From: MPNP01 sp963668325
GTDB lineage: Bacteria; Pseudomonadota; Alphaproteobacteria; Rhodobacterales; Rhodobacteraceae
Reading direction: 5' to 3'
DNA length: 64,000 nt
Assembly (NCBI GenBank): GCA_963668325.1
Contig: OY764222.1
Span: forward strand, 2,728,001 to 2,792,000
The stretch's first letter is position 1. Every line of letters begins with the position of its first letter. Under the pieces are notes generated by a model. The model searched no databases. It saw only the letters and a list, made by a program, of their open reading frames with translations, and was not told the origin of the DNA. Positions 37,498 to 45,821 of the stretch are shown in pieces. The translations under genes and the position numbers were made by a program.

Positions 37498-38256
37498 GTG
37501 GTTGAAAACACGCCTGATGCTCATTTTATTGGTCCGATGGGGTCAGAGTTTTGGCAGATCAAAGTTCCACCCGAAGCTGTCCCGCTCCTGGCCTGGAAAA
37601 TAGACTGGAATGTCCTTGGGCGACGTGTTATGATCGACCCTATTGCCGGTATCATCTCCTGGATGAACCCTTCAGGTCCTCATGTCGACATGACCGATGC
37701 AACTGATAAGATTGTCGAGCAGGCGGGGAAAATTAGCAATGTTCTGGTTAAGAATAGACGAGATTATCGTTGGAAAAAACCTGAAGATCCCCCGAACACC
37801 GGGGTGGAAGCCGATGCCTCCTTCTATATCGGGGAGAAGGCCGAACGCTGGATTGCGGCTTACCGTTACGGCGGACGTGATGCTGCCAATGCTTACGAGA
37901 AAAAAACACCACCCGATCTCGTCGTTGAAGTTGAGGTCACCAATCTAGACGAAAACAAGCCAACCCGTTATGCGACGCTCGGTGTACGAGAGATGTGGCA
38001 GGTCGAGGAACTAAAGGATCAGGGATCCTATCGAACAAATGTTGTGGTACTAGATCTACAAGCTCGGGGTGGACCAAGGCAGGTTGTTAAATCCCAAGTC
38101 CTACCTGGACTACCTTCCGCTAGCCTGCCCAAGGCTTATCACTTAGCCCAAGCCTTGATGCTTGATGATCTCTTGACCCTGCTTGGTAAGAAACTGGTAG
38201 TTCCCCAACAACCGGTGAAGAAAAAAGAACAACCACAGGGTGGGCCACGAATGTAG
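37498..38256 (+). CDS. Uma2-family PD-(D/E)XK putative endonuclease
   Basis: 252 residues of the Uma2 (DUF820) family, a restriction-endonuclease-like fold. The core is visible: TGVEADASFYIG (residues ~101-112), PPDLVVEVEVTN (~138-149) and KPTRYATLGVREMWQV (~154-169). The C-terminus is basic and Pro/Gln-rich. Start GTG with a strong AGGGGG upstream. These genes are abundant in cyanobacteria, Chloroflexi and planctomycetes, and rare in most alphaproteobacteria. Base composition looks more GC-rich than the neighbours, suggesting transfer. The biological role of the family is not established. Confidence 0.8.
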   Translation: MVENTPDAHFIGPMGSEFWQIKVPPEAVPLLAWKIDWNVLGRRVMIDPIAGIISWMNPSGPHVDMTDATDKIVEQAGKISNVLVKNRRDYRWKKPEDPPNTGVEADASFYIGEKAERWIAAYRYGGRDAANAYEKKTPPDLVVEVEVTNLDENKPTRYATLGVREMWQVEELKDQGSYRTNVVVLDLQARGGPRQVVKSQVLPGLPSASLPKAYHLAQALMLDDLLTLLGKKLVVPQQPVKKKEQPQGGPRM

Positions 38257-38382
38257 AGGTTCCTGCCACAAATTTATGCGCGAATTGTAGGTTAGAGAAG
38301 TTTTACCTTCTCAACTCAAATCAGAAACAAACTTTGAGCTAAATGATCAATTGAACGGAAAAATGTAGTTCCTGAAGAGGGA

Positions 38383-38709
38383 TCAAGGTTGAAAAGAATC
38401 ACCCCATTCATCAAAGCAAAGAATCTTCAATTTACATACCAGACCTTTAAGGGTCCATTTTTTAAGTATTTCGATTGCTTTAACTCGGCCTAATCCAATC
38501 CAGATGATTCTGTTGTCCTTAACCAGTACCCATTCTGCAATTTACTCCAGAACACTGAGTTCTTCGGATTTGATCTTATCTACGAGCCTGGAACCAAGTG
38601 AATGTATCAGTTGAGAAGAGAATTTTTCAAGACGATCGTAACCTACTTCTTTACCTAAGCTGGGTAATATAAAGTGCAGATGGCATAAGAGGTAAACATT
38701 AATTCTCAT
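38383..38709 (-). pseudogene. Possible hypothetical gene broken by one stop
   Basis: On the minus strand, ATG 38709 opens 55 codons of protein-like sequence ending at TAA (38542-38544). The same frame continues without another stop for 52 codons (IAEWVLVKDNRIIWIGLG... to TGA at 38383-38385). Read through, it would be ~108 residues. The composition looks coding, but I do not recognise it. It is a candidate remnant in an otherwise empty ~600-base gap between the Uma2 gene and the M32 carboxypeptidase; nothing else is seen in that gap. Confidence 0.3.
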
Positions 38710-38865
38710 AACTTGTGAAAAAGTATTTCACTAACGATTGATTGGTCGAGGATTTGGCCTTGCAACCAAACCAAATCTTGCTCACACCAGAAATCCTGAA
38801 ATCTTTAATGAATCCCTACAATTGAGGGTTGTTTTGTTTTTGGGCAAGCACGAAAATTACCACCC

Positions 38866-40344
38866 TTAAAGCGAATAAATTTCAGAAAATTTATTTTCCA
38901 GATAATTCAAAAGGTAAGTTGAGCTGATTGGGGCACCTGTTGCCTTTTCGATGGTTTCTTTTGGCTCACTCAAAGCACCATATTGGTGGATATTTTCGTG
39001 CAGCCAACTGGTAGCCGGGGTAATATCCCCCTTAGCCAGGGAAGAACCTAAATCTCCTATCTGGGCATTCATTGTATTAAACAGGCACCCGGCATAAACA
39101 TTACCCAAGGTATATGTGGGGAAATAACCAATCAATCCCAAGGACCAGTGGACATCCTGAAGGAATCCTTGGGAAGGCCTTTGAACCTCATAGCCAAAAT
39201 ATTCTAAAAATTTTTGATTCCAGGCCTCCTCAAGGTCATCAACATCTAGCGAACCTGCTATCAGGAGCTTTTCAAGTTCATACCGCAAAATGATATGCAA
39301 ATTGTACTGAACTTCATCGGCCTCAGTTCTGATAAACCCTTTCTTTACCTGGTTAACCCATCGATAGAACTCATCACCAGAACGAACTCCTACATCTTCA
39401 AAGATATCAATCATTTTTCGGTATAACCACCCTGAGAACTCCCTGCTTCTACCCAATTGATTCTCACAAATCCTAGATTGGCTTTCATGCACCCCAAAAG
39501 AGGTTCCATTGCCGATGGTGGTAAGGCAAAATTGCTGATTTACGTTTTGCTCGTATGCGCCATGACCTGCTTCGTGAATCGTAGAGTATAGGCAATTGAA
39601 AGGGTCATACTCATCCACTCGAGTGGTAATCCTTACATCCATACCGGACCCCATGCAAAATGGATGAGTTACCAAGTCTAGCCTCCCCTTCTCAATATTG
39701 TAACCGAAGCGTTTGGCTAAATCTTTGGCAAGACCTAGTTGTTTATCCTCAGGAAATTTTTTCCGTGTTGGTTGTGGATAAGGTGATTTAGCCAGAATCT
39801 TATCTCGAAGACCATTCAACCTTGGTTTTAACTCGCCAAAAATGCCATCAAGATAATCGCAGGTCATTCCTACTTCATAATCCTCAAGAAGACCATTATA
39901 GGGATTCCCTTCCGGTGCAAGGATTTGACCCTCTTCCCTTTTCAGCTTAATTACTTTTGCTAATTCTGGCATAAAGGATTGAACGTCATCGTTGGTTAAG
40001 GCTTGTCGCCAAACAAGTTCTGCCTTGGTAGTGGTTTCCACAATGGCTCTTGATAAATCCTCTGGAATTTTATTGGCGCGCTCAAAGGATCTTTGAATTT
40101 CTCTTAGCTGTGCTTTTTCAGCTGGAACAAGGTTATCGGTATTGATCTTGGCAAGCATTTCCCCGATAAACGGCGATTTTTTCCTTCGGTGGATAACACC
40201 TTCCAATGAACCAAGACTCTCAGCTCTTTGTTCAATTGCAGAGGGAGGCATTTTGGTTGATTGATCCCACTCCAAAATACCATAAAGGTAAACCAGGGCA
40301 TTGGTATCCCTCACAAAGGATATAAGATTTGCAAAATGTTCCAA
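38866..40344 (-). CDS. M32-family metallocarboxypeptidase (carboxypeptidase Taq)
   Basis: 492 residues, the usual M32 length. The zinc site HExxH is present as TIHEAGHGAYEQN near residue 250, with the downstream Glu in ESQSRICENQLGRS. Further family blocks are DVRITTRVDEYDP and GTSFGVHESQS. It cleaves C-terminal residues from peptides in the cytoplasm. The start is a TTG directly after the ctaA stop, with GGGAG as ribosome-binding site, so it is coupled to ctaA although the functions are unrelated. Confidence 0.93.
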   Translation of the reverse strand: MEHFANLISFVRDTNALVYLYGILEWDQSTKMPPSAIEQRAESLGSLEGVIHRRKKSPFIGEMLAKINTDNLVPAEKAQLREIQRSFERANKIPEDLSRAIVETTTKAELVWRQALTNDDVQSFMPELAKVIKLKREEGQILAPEGNPYNGLLEDYEVGMTCDYLDGIFGELKPRLNGLRDKILAKSPYPQPTRKKFPEDKQLGLAKDLAKRFGYNIEKGRLDLVTHPFCMGSGMDVRITTRVDEYDPFNCLYSTIHEAGHGAYEQNVNQQFCLTTIGNGTSFGVHESQSRICENQLGRSREFSGWLYRKMIDIFEDVGVRSGDEFYRWVNQVKKGFIRTEADEVQYNLHIILRYELEKLLIAGSLDVDDLEEAWNQKFLEYFGYEVQRPSQGFLQDVHWSLGLIGYFPTYTLGNVYAGCLFNTMNAQIGDLGSSLAKGDITPATSWLHENIHQYGALSEPKETIEKATGAPISSTYLLNYLENKFSEIYSL

Positions 40345-40347
40345 TTT

Positions 40348-41484
40348 TTACTCCCTGAATTTTATCTGGCTTGGATACCGGCACCGGAAAAGTATCTGGG
40401 TGTAAAATACAATCAACAATACAGCTAGGATTTGATGGCCTAACGCAAGTAGGAAAGGAACCGAATAAAGGGTGGTAAGGATCCCTAGACCAATCTGACC
40501 AAAGACTAATAACATTCCCATATTTCCAAGCAATCTCAATTGGGAATGTGGTGATCTTCGACACCGTTGCCATACACAGAACACCGGAATTAATAACAAA
40601 TACCCCATGATACGGTGGTTAAAGTGAACCAGGCTAGGATTCTCCAGAAAATTTGCATACCATGGGACGTATTCAAAACTGTTTGAGGGTAAAAACTCCC
40701 CATTCATTAAAGGCCAGGTAGGGAAACCTATACCAGCATCAATCCCTGCCACCAATGCTCCCAAGGCAGATTGAAAAAAGAGTAATACAATTAATATCAG
40801 GGTCAGTGATTCCGAGGCATTATCCCGCATACGCCTTGCTTGGTAAAGTTCGTGAGGTTGAAAATAGGACAAGCTGAATTGCCAGGATATGAGTAGTAAT
40901 ATAAAGAAGGAGAGGACCAAATGTATGGCCAGCCGGTAGGAAACAACATCAACGGCATCTTGGGTTAGTCCACTCCTAACCATCCACCAGCCGACAAATC
41001 CCTGAAGAAGCCCTAGACCGCCAAGCAAAAGTAATCTATTTGTCCACGGTCTATTGAGTTTCCTGGTTAAAGCCAAGGATACAAATCCAATAATAAAAAC
41101 CAAACCGACCAATCTTCCCAATTGCCGATGCCACCATTCCCACCAGTAGATTTTCTCGAAATCAGCCAACTGCATTGATTGGTTTTGGAGTTTATATTCT
41201 GAAGTCTCCTGGTATTTCGAAAATTCCTCTACCCAGGATTCTTGTGAAAGGGGTGGAAAGATACCTGTAACCGGGTGCCACTCAGTCATGGACAATCCAG
41301 AATCCGTTTGCCTGGTGGTTCCTCCCAAAAGAATCATTCCCACTACCAGGCAAAATAATATTGCTAATAAAATACGTATGCCAAAATTACTTTGAGGCTT
41401 AGCAATTGGATCTCGCTCGGGCTGGTTTCTGCCTTGGGACCCTGCGTCAGAGACTTCTTCAAACAATTTTCTTTTTTGATTCAC
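40348..41484 (-). CDS. ctaA: Haem A synthase (CtaA/Cox15)
   Basis: Oxidises haem O to haem A for aa3-type cytochrome oxidase in the inner membrane. 378 residues with eight hydrophobic segments. The type-2 Cox15 signature is present: GGTTRQTDSGLSMTEWHPVTG, the haem-ligand His regions WWEWWHRQLGR, YRLAIHL, FNHRIMGYL and LGHQILA. Start GTG at 41484. No ctaB or cox genes are adjacent. It is followed immediately by the M32 gene. Confidence 0.93.
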   Translation of the reverse strand: MNQKRKLFEEVSDAGSQGRNQPERDPIAKPQSNFGIRILLAILFCLVVGMILLGGTTRQTDSGLSMTEWHPVTGIFPPLSQESWVEEFSKYQETSEYKLQNQSMQLADFEKIYWWEWWHRQLGRLVGLVFIIGFVSLALTRKLNRPWTNRLLLLGGLGLLQGFVGWWMVRSGLTQDAVDVVSYRLAIHLVLSFFILLLISWQFSLSYFQPHELYQARRMRDNASESLTLILIVLLFFQSALGALVAGIDAGIGFPTWPLMNGEFLPSNSFEYVPWYANFLENPSLVHFNHRIMGYLLLIPVFCVWQRCRRSPHSQLRLLGNMGMLLVFGQIGLGILTTLYSVPFLLALGHQILAVLLIVFYTQILFRCRYPSQIKFRE

Positions 41485-41520
41485 AGTTTCACCTGGTCAA
41501 CATGTACTGGGAAAGACATT

Positions 41521-42270
41521 TTATTTCCTGACACCTGAAAGTGCTTTTCTAATTCTATGGAATGTTTTCACTTCACCTTCGGTGATATCCAATCTCAATA
41601 TAAGGTTTTTCAAATATTCTTTCATGGCTTCTGCCCGGTTTTCAGGGTCAAAATATCCTGTATTTTCCAAATCACGAATAAAATAATCTGCCAGAACAAT
41701 TTTGGAAGAAACCGTGGCCAAGAATTCTTTCCCTTCAGATAATGAAGTTGGGGGTTCAGTCTTTTGTCGTTGCCATTCGTAAGCCAGTAATACAGCGCTG
41801 TGAGCTAGATTTATTGAACTGAAATCAGGATTGGTGGGTATAAATACATATTCGTTTGCCAGCGTTATATCCTTGTTTTCCAGACCAGTTCTTTCTGGGC
41901 CAAACAAAAAAGCGACCTTGTTCCCCTCGGTAATAAGCTGCCTTGTTTTTTTCATGGCCGACTCCGGCGAAATGACTTTTTTCACCATGCCTCTTTGCCG
42001 AGCGGTGGTTGCAAATACATAGTTGTAATTATTAACTGCGCTGGCAATATCTGGAAAAACCTGGGCTTTATCCAACAATGAAGCGGCACCACTTGCCCGT
42101 GCTATTGCCTGCGTGGAAAGCCAACCTTCCCTTGGCGAAACCAGAATCATTTTGGTAAATCCAAAATTCAGCATACCCCGGGCAGCAGAACCGATGTTCT
42201 CCCCCAATTGGGATTTGACAAAAACAAAGTCAGGATAATCCTGGTAATTGATTGGTGCTTCAGACTTCAT
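41521..42270 (-). CDS. SPOUT RNA methyltransferase, TrmJ-like
   Basis: 249 residues of the SpoU/TrmH superfamily. The deep-knot motifs are clear: NIGSAARGMLNFGF at the N-terminus, AFLFGPERTGL in the middle and NPDFSSINLAHSAVLLAYEW near the end. The C-terminal extension of ~80 residues is typical of TrmJ, which 2'-O-methylates position 32 of tRNAs. The specificity is inferred from length and extension. It lies upstream of ctaA on the same strand. Confidence 0.85.
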   Translation of the reverse strand: MKSEAPINYQDYPDFVFVKSQLGENIGSAARGMLNFGFTKMILVSPREGWLSTQAIARASGAASLLDKAQVFPDIASAVNNYNYVFATTARQRGMVKKVISPESAMKKTRQLITEGNKVAFLFGPERTGLENKDITLANEYVFIPTNPDFSSINLAHSAVLLAYEWQRQKTEPPTSLSEGKEFLATVSSKIVLADYFIRDLENTGYFDPENRAEAMKEYLKNLILRLDITEGEVKTFHRIRKALSGVRK

Positions 42271-42532
42271 GACAACTTTAATCTTCAGAAAACTTTACAT
42301 TGCTCGAAATTGTTTGAACTACTTTCAAATAATGGTAAGGAGAACCGGAACAAACAACAATAAAATTACCAGGCAGAATTTGGTAGGATATCCATCCATG
42401 TTCTTGCTTAAAACAGAAATCAGCCATGGTCACAGCATTTTGCCTCCTGCAAAGATTAACTGTATTTATTATTAGGGTAATTTGTAAAACGATAAGGAAT
42501 TAACTAAAAGCCAGAAATGGTTGCAAAATCCA

Positions 42533-43183
42533 ATGAATAAAACTCTAAATGACCAACTGCTAATTATTTTATCCTCCCCATCTGGGGCAGGTAAGTCAAC
42601 ACTTGCCAGATTGCTGGCCGAGTGGGACCCTTCAATTAAGGTGTCAATATCAGCAACCACCCGCCCCTCAAGGGATAGTGAGAATGAAGGAAAGGAATAT
42701 TTCTTCTTAACCAAAGAGGAGTTTCAGAGACAAATCGAAAACGGGGATTTTCTTGAGTGTGCAGAAGTATTTGGCAATCTTTATGGTACTCCCCTGAAGT
42801 TTATCGAAGACTGCCAGCAGAAAAATTTGGATGTTGTGTTTGATATTGACTGGCAAGGAAGCATACAAATCAAAAATTCCCGCTACCGAAAAAATGTAGT
42901 GTCGATATTTGTCCTCCCCCCTTCCATCAAGGAACTTGATAACAGGCTTCGGCGTAGAGGAGCAGATTCAAGAGCTATGGTCGAAGGACGGATGGAAAAA
43001 TGCAAGGATGAGATCAGCCACTGGAAGCATTATAAATATGTCTTGATCAATAATAAGCTTGAGGACGTTCTGGAACAGATTAAGTCGATTGTTATAGCCG
43101 AGCGACTAAAACGATCACGACGCAAGGGCATAAAGGAATTTGTCGAACAACTAAATCTTGAATTCGAAGGTAAGAATTCATGA
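42533..43183 (+). CDS. gmk: Guanylate kinase
   Basis: Phosphorylates GMP to GDP. About 216 residues with P-loop ILSSPSGAGKSTLA, the GMP-binding region SISATTRPSRDSENEGKEYFF and the lid with RLRRRGADS. I use ATG 42533; a TTG 12 bases upstream is also in frame. The stop overlaps the next gene (ATGA). The gene contains a C6 run (near 42916) read in frame. Confidence 0.95.
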   Translation: MNKTLNDQLLIILSSPSGAGKSTLARLLAEWDPSIKVSISATTRPSRDSENEGKEYFFLTKEEFQRQIENGDFLECAEVFGNLYGTPLKFIEDCQQKNLDVVFDIDWQGSIQIKNSRYRKNVVSIFVLPPSIKELDNRLRRRGADSRAMVEGRMEKCKDEISHWKHYKYVLINNKLEDVLEQIKSIVIAERLKRSRRKGIKEFVEQLNLEFEGKNS

Positions 43184-43710
43184 CTCTGTATATTTTGGAC
43201 GGCATCGAACCCAAGTTGCCAGACTCGGGTAATTTTTGGATTGCTGATAATGCTGATATCATAGGGAATGTAATCCTTGAAGATAATGTTTCCATTTGGT
43301 TTGGTTCAGTTCTGAGGGGTGACAATGAGCCCATAACCATCGGTAAGGGATCGAATATACAGGATGGTTGTGTACTTCATACCGATATGGGTTATCCACT
43401 GACTGTAGGTTCAAATTGTACAGTGGGGCATAAAGCTCTTCTTCATGGATGTGCCATTGAAGATGATGCCTTAATTGGAATGGGTGCTACAATTCTTAAT
43501 GGTGCTACTATTGGCAAAAAATCAGTAATTGGTGCTTGTTCACTGGTTCCTGAGGGTAAGACAATTCCTGATAACTCATTGTTTTTAGGATCTCCTGCAA
43601 GGTTCGTTCGAACAATTTCTGATGAAGAGCATCGGGATTTCAAATCAGCGGCAATTCATTACCAGGAAAACATCTCCCGCTATCAGCGTGGGTTGGTGAA
43701 AAAGAGTTGA
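43180..43710 (+). CDS. Gamma-class carbonic anhydrase-like hexapeptide protein
   Basis: 176 residues of left-handed beta-helix repeats. Metal-type His residues are visible in CVLHTDMG and VGHKALLHGC, in the arrangement found in the YrdA/PaaY/gamma-CA family. Activity cannot be inferred from sequence alone. Its ATG overlaps the gmk stop, and a DUF3553 gene follows after 7 bases, so gmk and these two are one transcript. Confidence 0.88.
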   Translation: MTLYILDGIEPKLPDSGNFWIADNADIIGNVILEDNVSIWFGSVLRGDNEPITIGKGSNIQDGCVLHTDMGYPLTVGSNCTVGHKALLHGCAIEDDALIGMGATILNGATIGKKSVIGACSLVPEGKTIPDNSLFLGSPARFVRTISDEEHRDFKSAAIHYQENISRYQRGLVKKS

Positions 43711-43717
43711 GTAGGTC

Positions 43718-43906
43718 GTGAACTTGAACAACAATTTTCTTGAACCGGGTTTGCTAGTTAAAAACCCCGCCCAACCTGACTGGGGTATTGGACAGATCCA
43801 ATCGATAATTGAAAACAGAATTACCGTAAATTTTGAAAATTTAGGCAAGGTTGTTCTCAACGGTCAAAAGGTAACCCTGGAAGAATACATTGAGCAGGAA
43901 ACTTGA
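43718..43906 (+). CDS. DUF3553 small protein
   Basis: 62 residues from GTG 43718. The pattern FLEPGLLVKNPAQPDWGIGQIQSI followed by VNFENLGKVVL matches the DUF3553 family, seen widely in alphaproteobacteria. It resembles the small SH3-like domain of UvrD/PcrA-type proteins. Function unknown. It closes the gmk transcript. Confidence 0.75.
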   Translation: MNLNNNFLEPGLLVKNPAQPDWGIGQIQSIIENRITVNFENLGKVVLNGQKVTLEEYIEQET

Positions 43907-43972
43907 TCAGGTCAACAATAAAATATGTGGGATTGGAACTTCTGAATAATACTGTCTCCAGCGATTTATTCC

Positions 43973-44758
43973 ATGGTAATGAACGATTCACATTTTGAGT
44001 TGAAAATAGCCTCTTCGAAGGAAGAAATTGAAGCTTCCCAAAGGCTGCGCTACAAGGTATTTGTCAAGGAATTGGGAGCCAGCAGTGATGCAATTGATCA
44101 AAAATCAAAAATCGAAGCCGATGAATATGATGAATGGGTAGACCATCTGATCCTGATCGATCGAAGAATTGCACCATCCACCATGGAACATGTTATTGGG
44201 GTTTACCGACTTTTGAGAGATGAGATTGCCTTAACAAACGATTGTGGATTTTACTCTGATACCGAATTCGACCTAGCGCCATTAATTGGCTCTGGCAGAA
44301 AACTTCTTGAGCTGGGCAGATCCTGTGTGCATCCTGACTACCGGACTGGGATTGCAATGTTTCATCTATGGAACCGCTTGGCTGAGTATGTTATTGAACA
44401 TCAAATTGAGATCCTTTTTGGGGTGGCAAGTTTTCATGGAACCAACCCAAAGGATTTTGCCCATCAGTTGGCCTATCTGCATCATAATCACCTGGCTCCA
44501 GAAGACCTCAGGGTAACTGTCAGAGATCAGCAGGGAACTCGCCTTGATCTTATTCCACCAGATAAAATCGACAAGAAAAAAGCCATTATAGGTATGCCCA
44601 CCTTGATCAAGGCCTATTTGCGATTGGGAGGTTTCGTTGGTGATGGGGCATTTTTAGATTACTCTTTTAATACCCTGGATGTTTGTATCCTGATGGACAC
44701 CCAAAGAATGGCAAACAATCGGCGGGATTACTACCATCGAATAGTTGACAAAAAATAG
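43973..44758 (+). CDS. olsB: Ornithine-acyl-ACP N-acyltransferase, OlsB-like
   Basis: 261 residues of the GNAT-like acyl-homoserine-lactone-synthase/OlsB family. Motifs include LRYKVFVKELGA at the N-terminus, HVIGVYRLLR, LELGRSCVHPDYRTGIAMFHLW and IPPLIKAYLRLGG-equivalent MPTLIKAYLRLGGFVGDGAF. OlsB adds a 3-hydroxyacyl chain to ornithine to make lyso-ornithine lipid. The partner acyltransferase follows 40 bases later. Confidence 0.88.
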   Translation: MVMNDSHFELKIASSKEEIEASQRLRYKVFVKELGASSDAIDQKSKIEADEYDEWVDHLILIDRRIAPSTMEHVIGVYRLLRDEIALTNDCGFYSDTEFDLAPLIGSGRKLLELGRSCVHPDYRTGIAMFHLWNRLAEYVIEHQIEILFGVASFHGTNPKDFAHQLAYLHHNHLAPEDLRVTVRDQQGTRLDLIPPDKIDKKKAIIGMPTLIKAYLRLGGFVGDGAFLDYSFNTLDVCILMDTQRMANNRRDYYHRIVDKK

Positions 44759-44797
44759 CCCAAAGTCATGAATGGATTAAATTGGTATTATTAGCCC

Positions 44798-45568
44798 ATG
44801 GGTGTTTTTCGATTTATTATCCGCTTTATTCTGTTGATAATAGTAATTTATGGTCTTTTAGCAGTCTTTCTGTTGGTTCGAATTTTTGAGTGGCCTTTTG
44901 GACGTAAAATTACTCCTGGCATAACACAACTGGTATGTCATTTATGCTTGGTAATCATGGGAATTTCTCAAAAAGTTCAAGGCAACCCCATGAGTTCATT
45001 TGGTTGTGTCGTTGCCAACCATTCATCATGGATTGATATATTTGTTCTAAATGCACCTCAGAGAATATTTTTTGTCTCAAAAAGTGAAGTCAGGAACTGG
45101 TTTGGAATTGGAATCCTCGGGCGAGTAACCGGTACCGTGTTTATTGAACGGAATATGAGACAATCCTTGCTTCAAAAAGGGATTTTCTTTGAAAGATTGT
45201 GCAAGGGTGACAAACTCCTGTTTTTTCCTGAGGGCACCAGCACCGATGGACAACAAATTTCTCCCTACAAATCCACCTTGTTTGCTGCCTTATTTGAACC
45301 AGAACTAAAAGAAAAGCTATTTGTTCAACCTGTTAGTGTTTATTACAAGGCCCCCAAGGAGAAGGATCCAAGCCATTATGCCTGGTGGGGAGAATCCAAC
45401 ATGTGGGTTCACCTTAAAACAGTGCTTTCAACTGCCGGTGGTGGAACGGTGTCCGTTACCTTTCATGAACCGATAAAGGTTTCTGATTACCTTGACCGCA
45501 AGGCATTGGCTAATCAATGCGAATTGATTACTCGGGAAGGTTTTGAGCAAATGCAAGGATCCCATTAA
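44798..45568 (+). CDS. olsA: 1-acyl-sn-glycerol-3-phosphate acyltransferase family, OlsA-like
   Basis: 256 residues with one N-terminal membrane segment (residues ~5-28). The PlsC motifs are present: VANHSSWIDIF (HX4D-type catalytic motif), GTVFIERN and FFPEGTSTDG. Directly after olsB, it is best read as OlsA, which O-acylates lyso-ornithine lipid. A phosphatidic-acid-forming PlsC role is possible too. Confidence 0.87.
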   Translation: MGVFRFIIRFILLIIVIYGLLAVFLLVRIFEWPFGRKITPGITQLVCHLCLVIMGISQKVQGNPMSSFGCVVANHSSWIDIFVLNAPQRIFFVSKSEVRNWFGIGILGRVTGTVFIERNMRQSLLQKGIFFERLCKGDKLLFFPEGTSTDGQQISPYKSTLFAALFEPELKEKLFVQPVSVYYKAPKEKDPSHYAWWGESNMWVHLKTVLSTAGGGTVSVTFHEPIKVSDYLDRKALANQCELITREGFEQMQGSH

Positions 45569-45821
45569 TTCATGCTGTAATTTTCTGTAGGGAACTTCCA
45601 GAAGTTATTAAAATTTCTAGAAAAGAAGTATTTCCATATCATTTTGTTAGAAGTGAGGTCTCCCTCTGATTCTTTGGTTTTACAAATGTCATACATTTCC
45701 TGAAGAATTCATATTCCGGGACTAGGCGGCGAGGGATCCTTCCTTTCTTTGTGAAAAACATCTTTATCAGGAACCACCATGGTTTCATGATCACTCTTCA
45801 ATGGAGATGCTACCTACTGAA

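Noticed and set aside
14251..42920. General homopolymer miscalling as the cause of the methylase frameshifts
   Set aside because: Several C6 runs in other genes here are in frame, so a blanket C6 error is unlikely, although errors at single sites remain possible.
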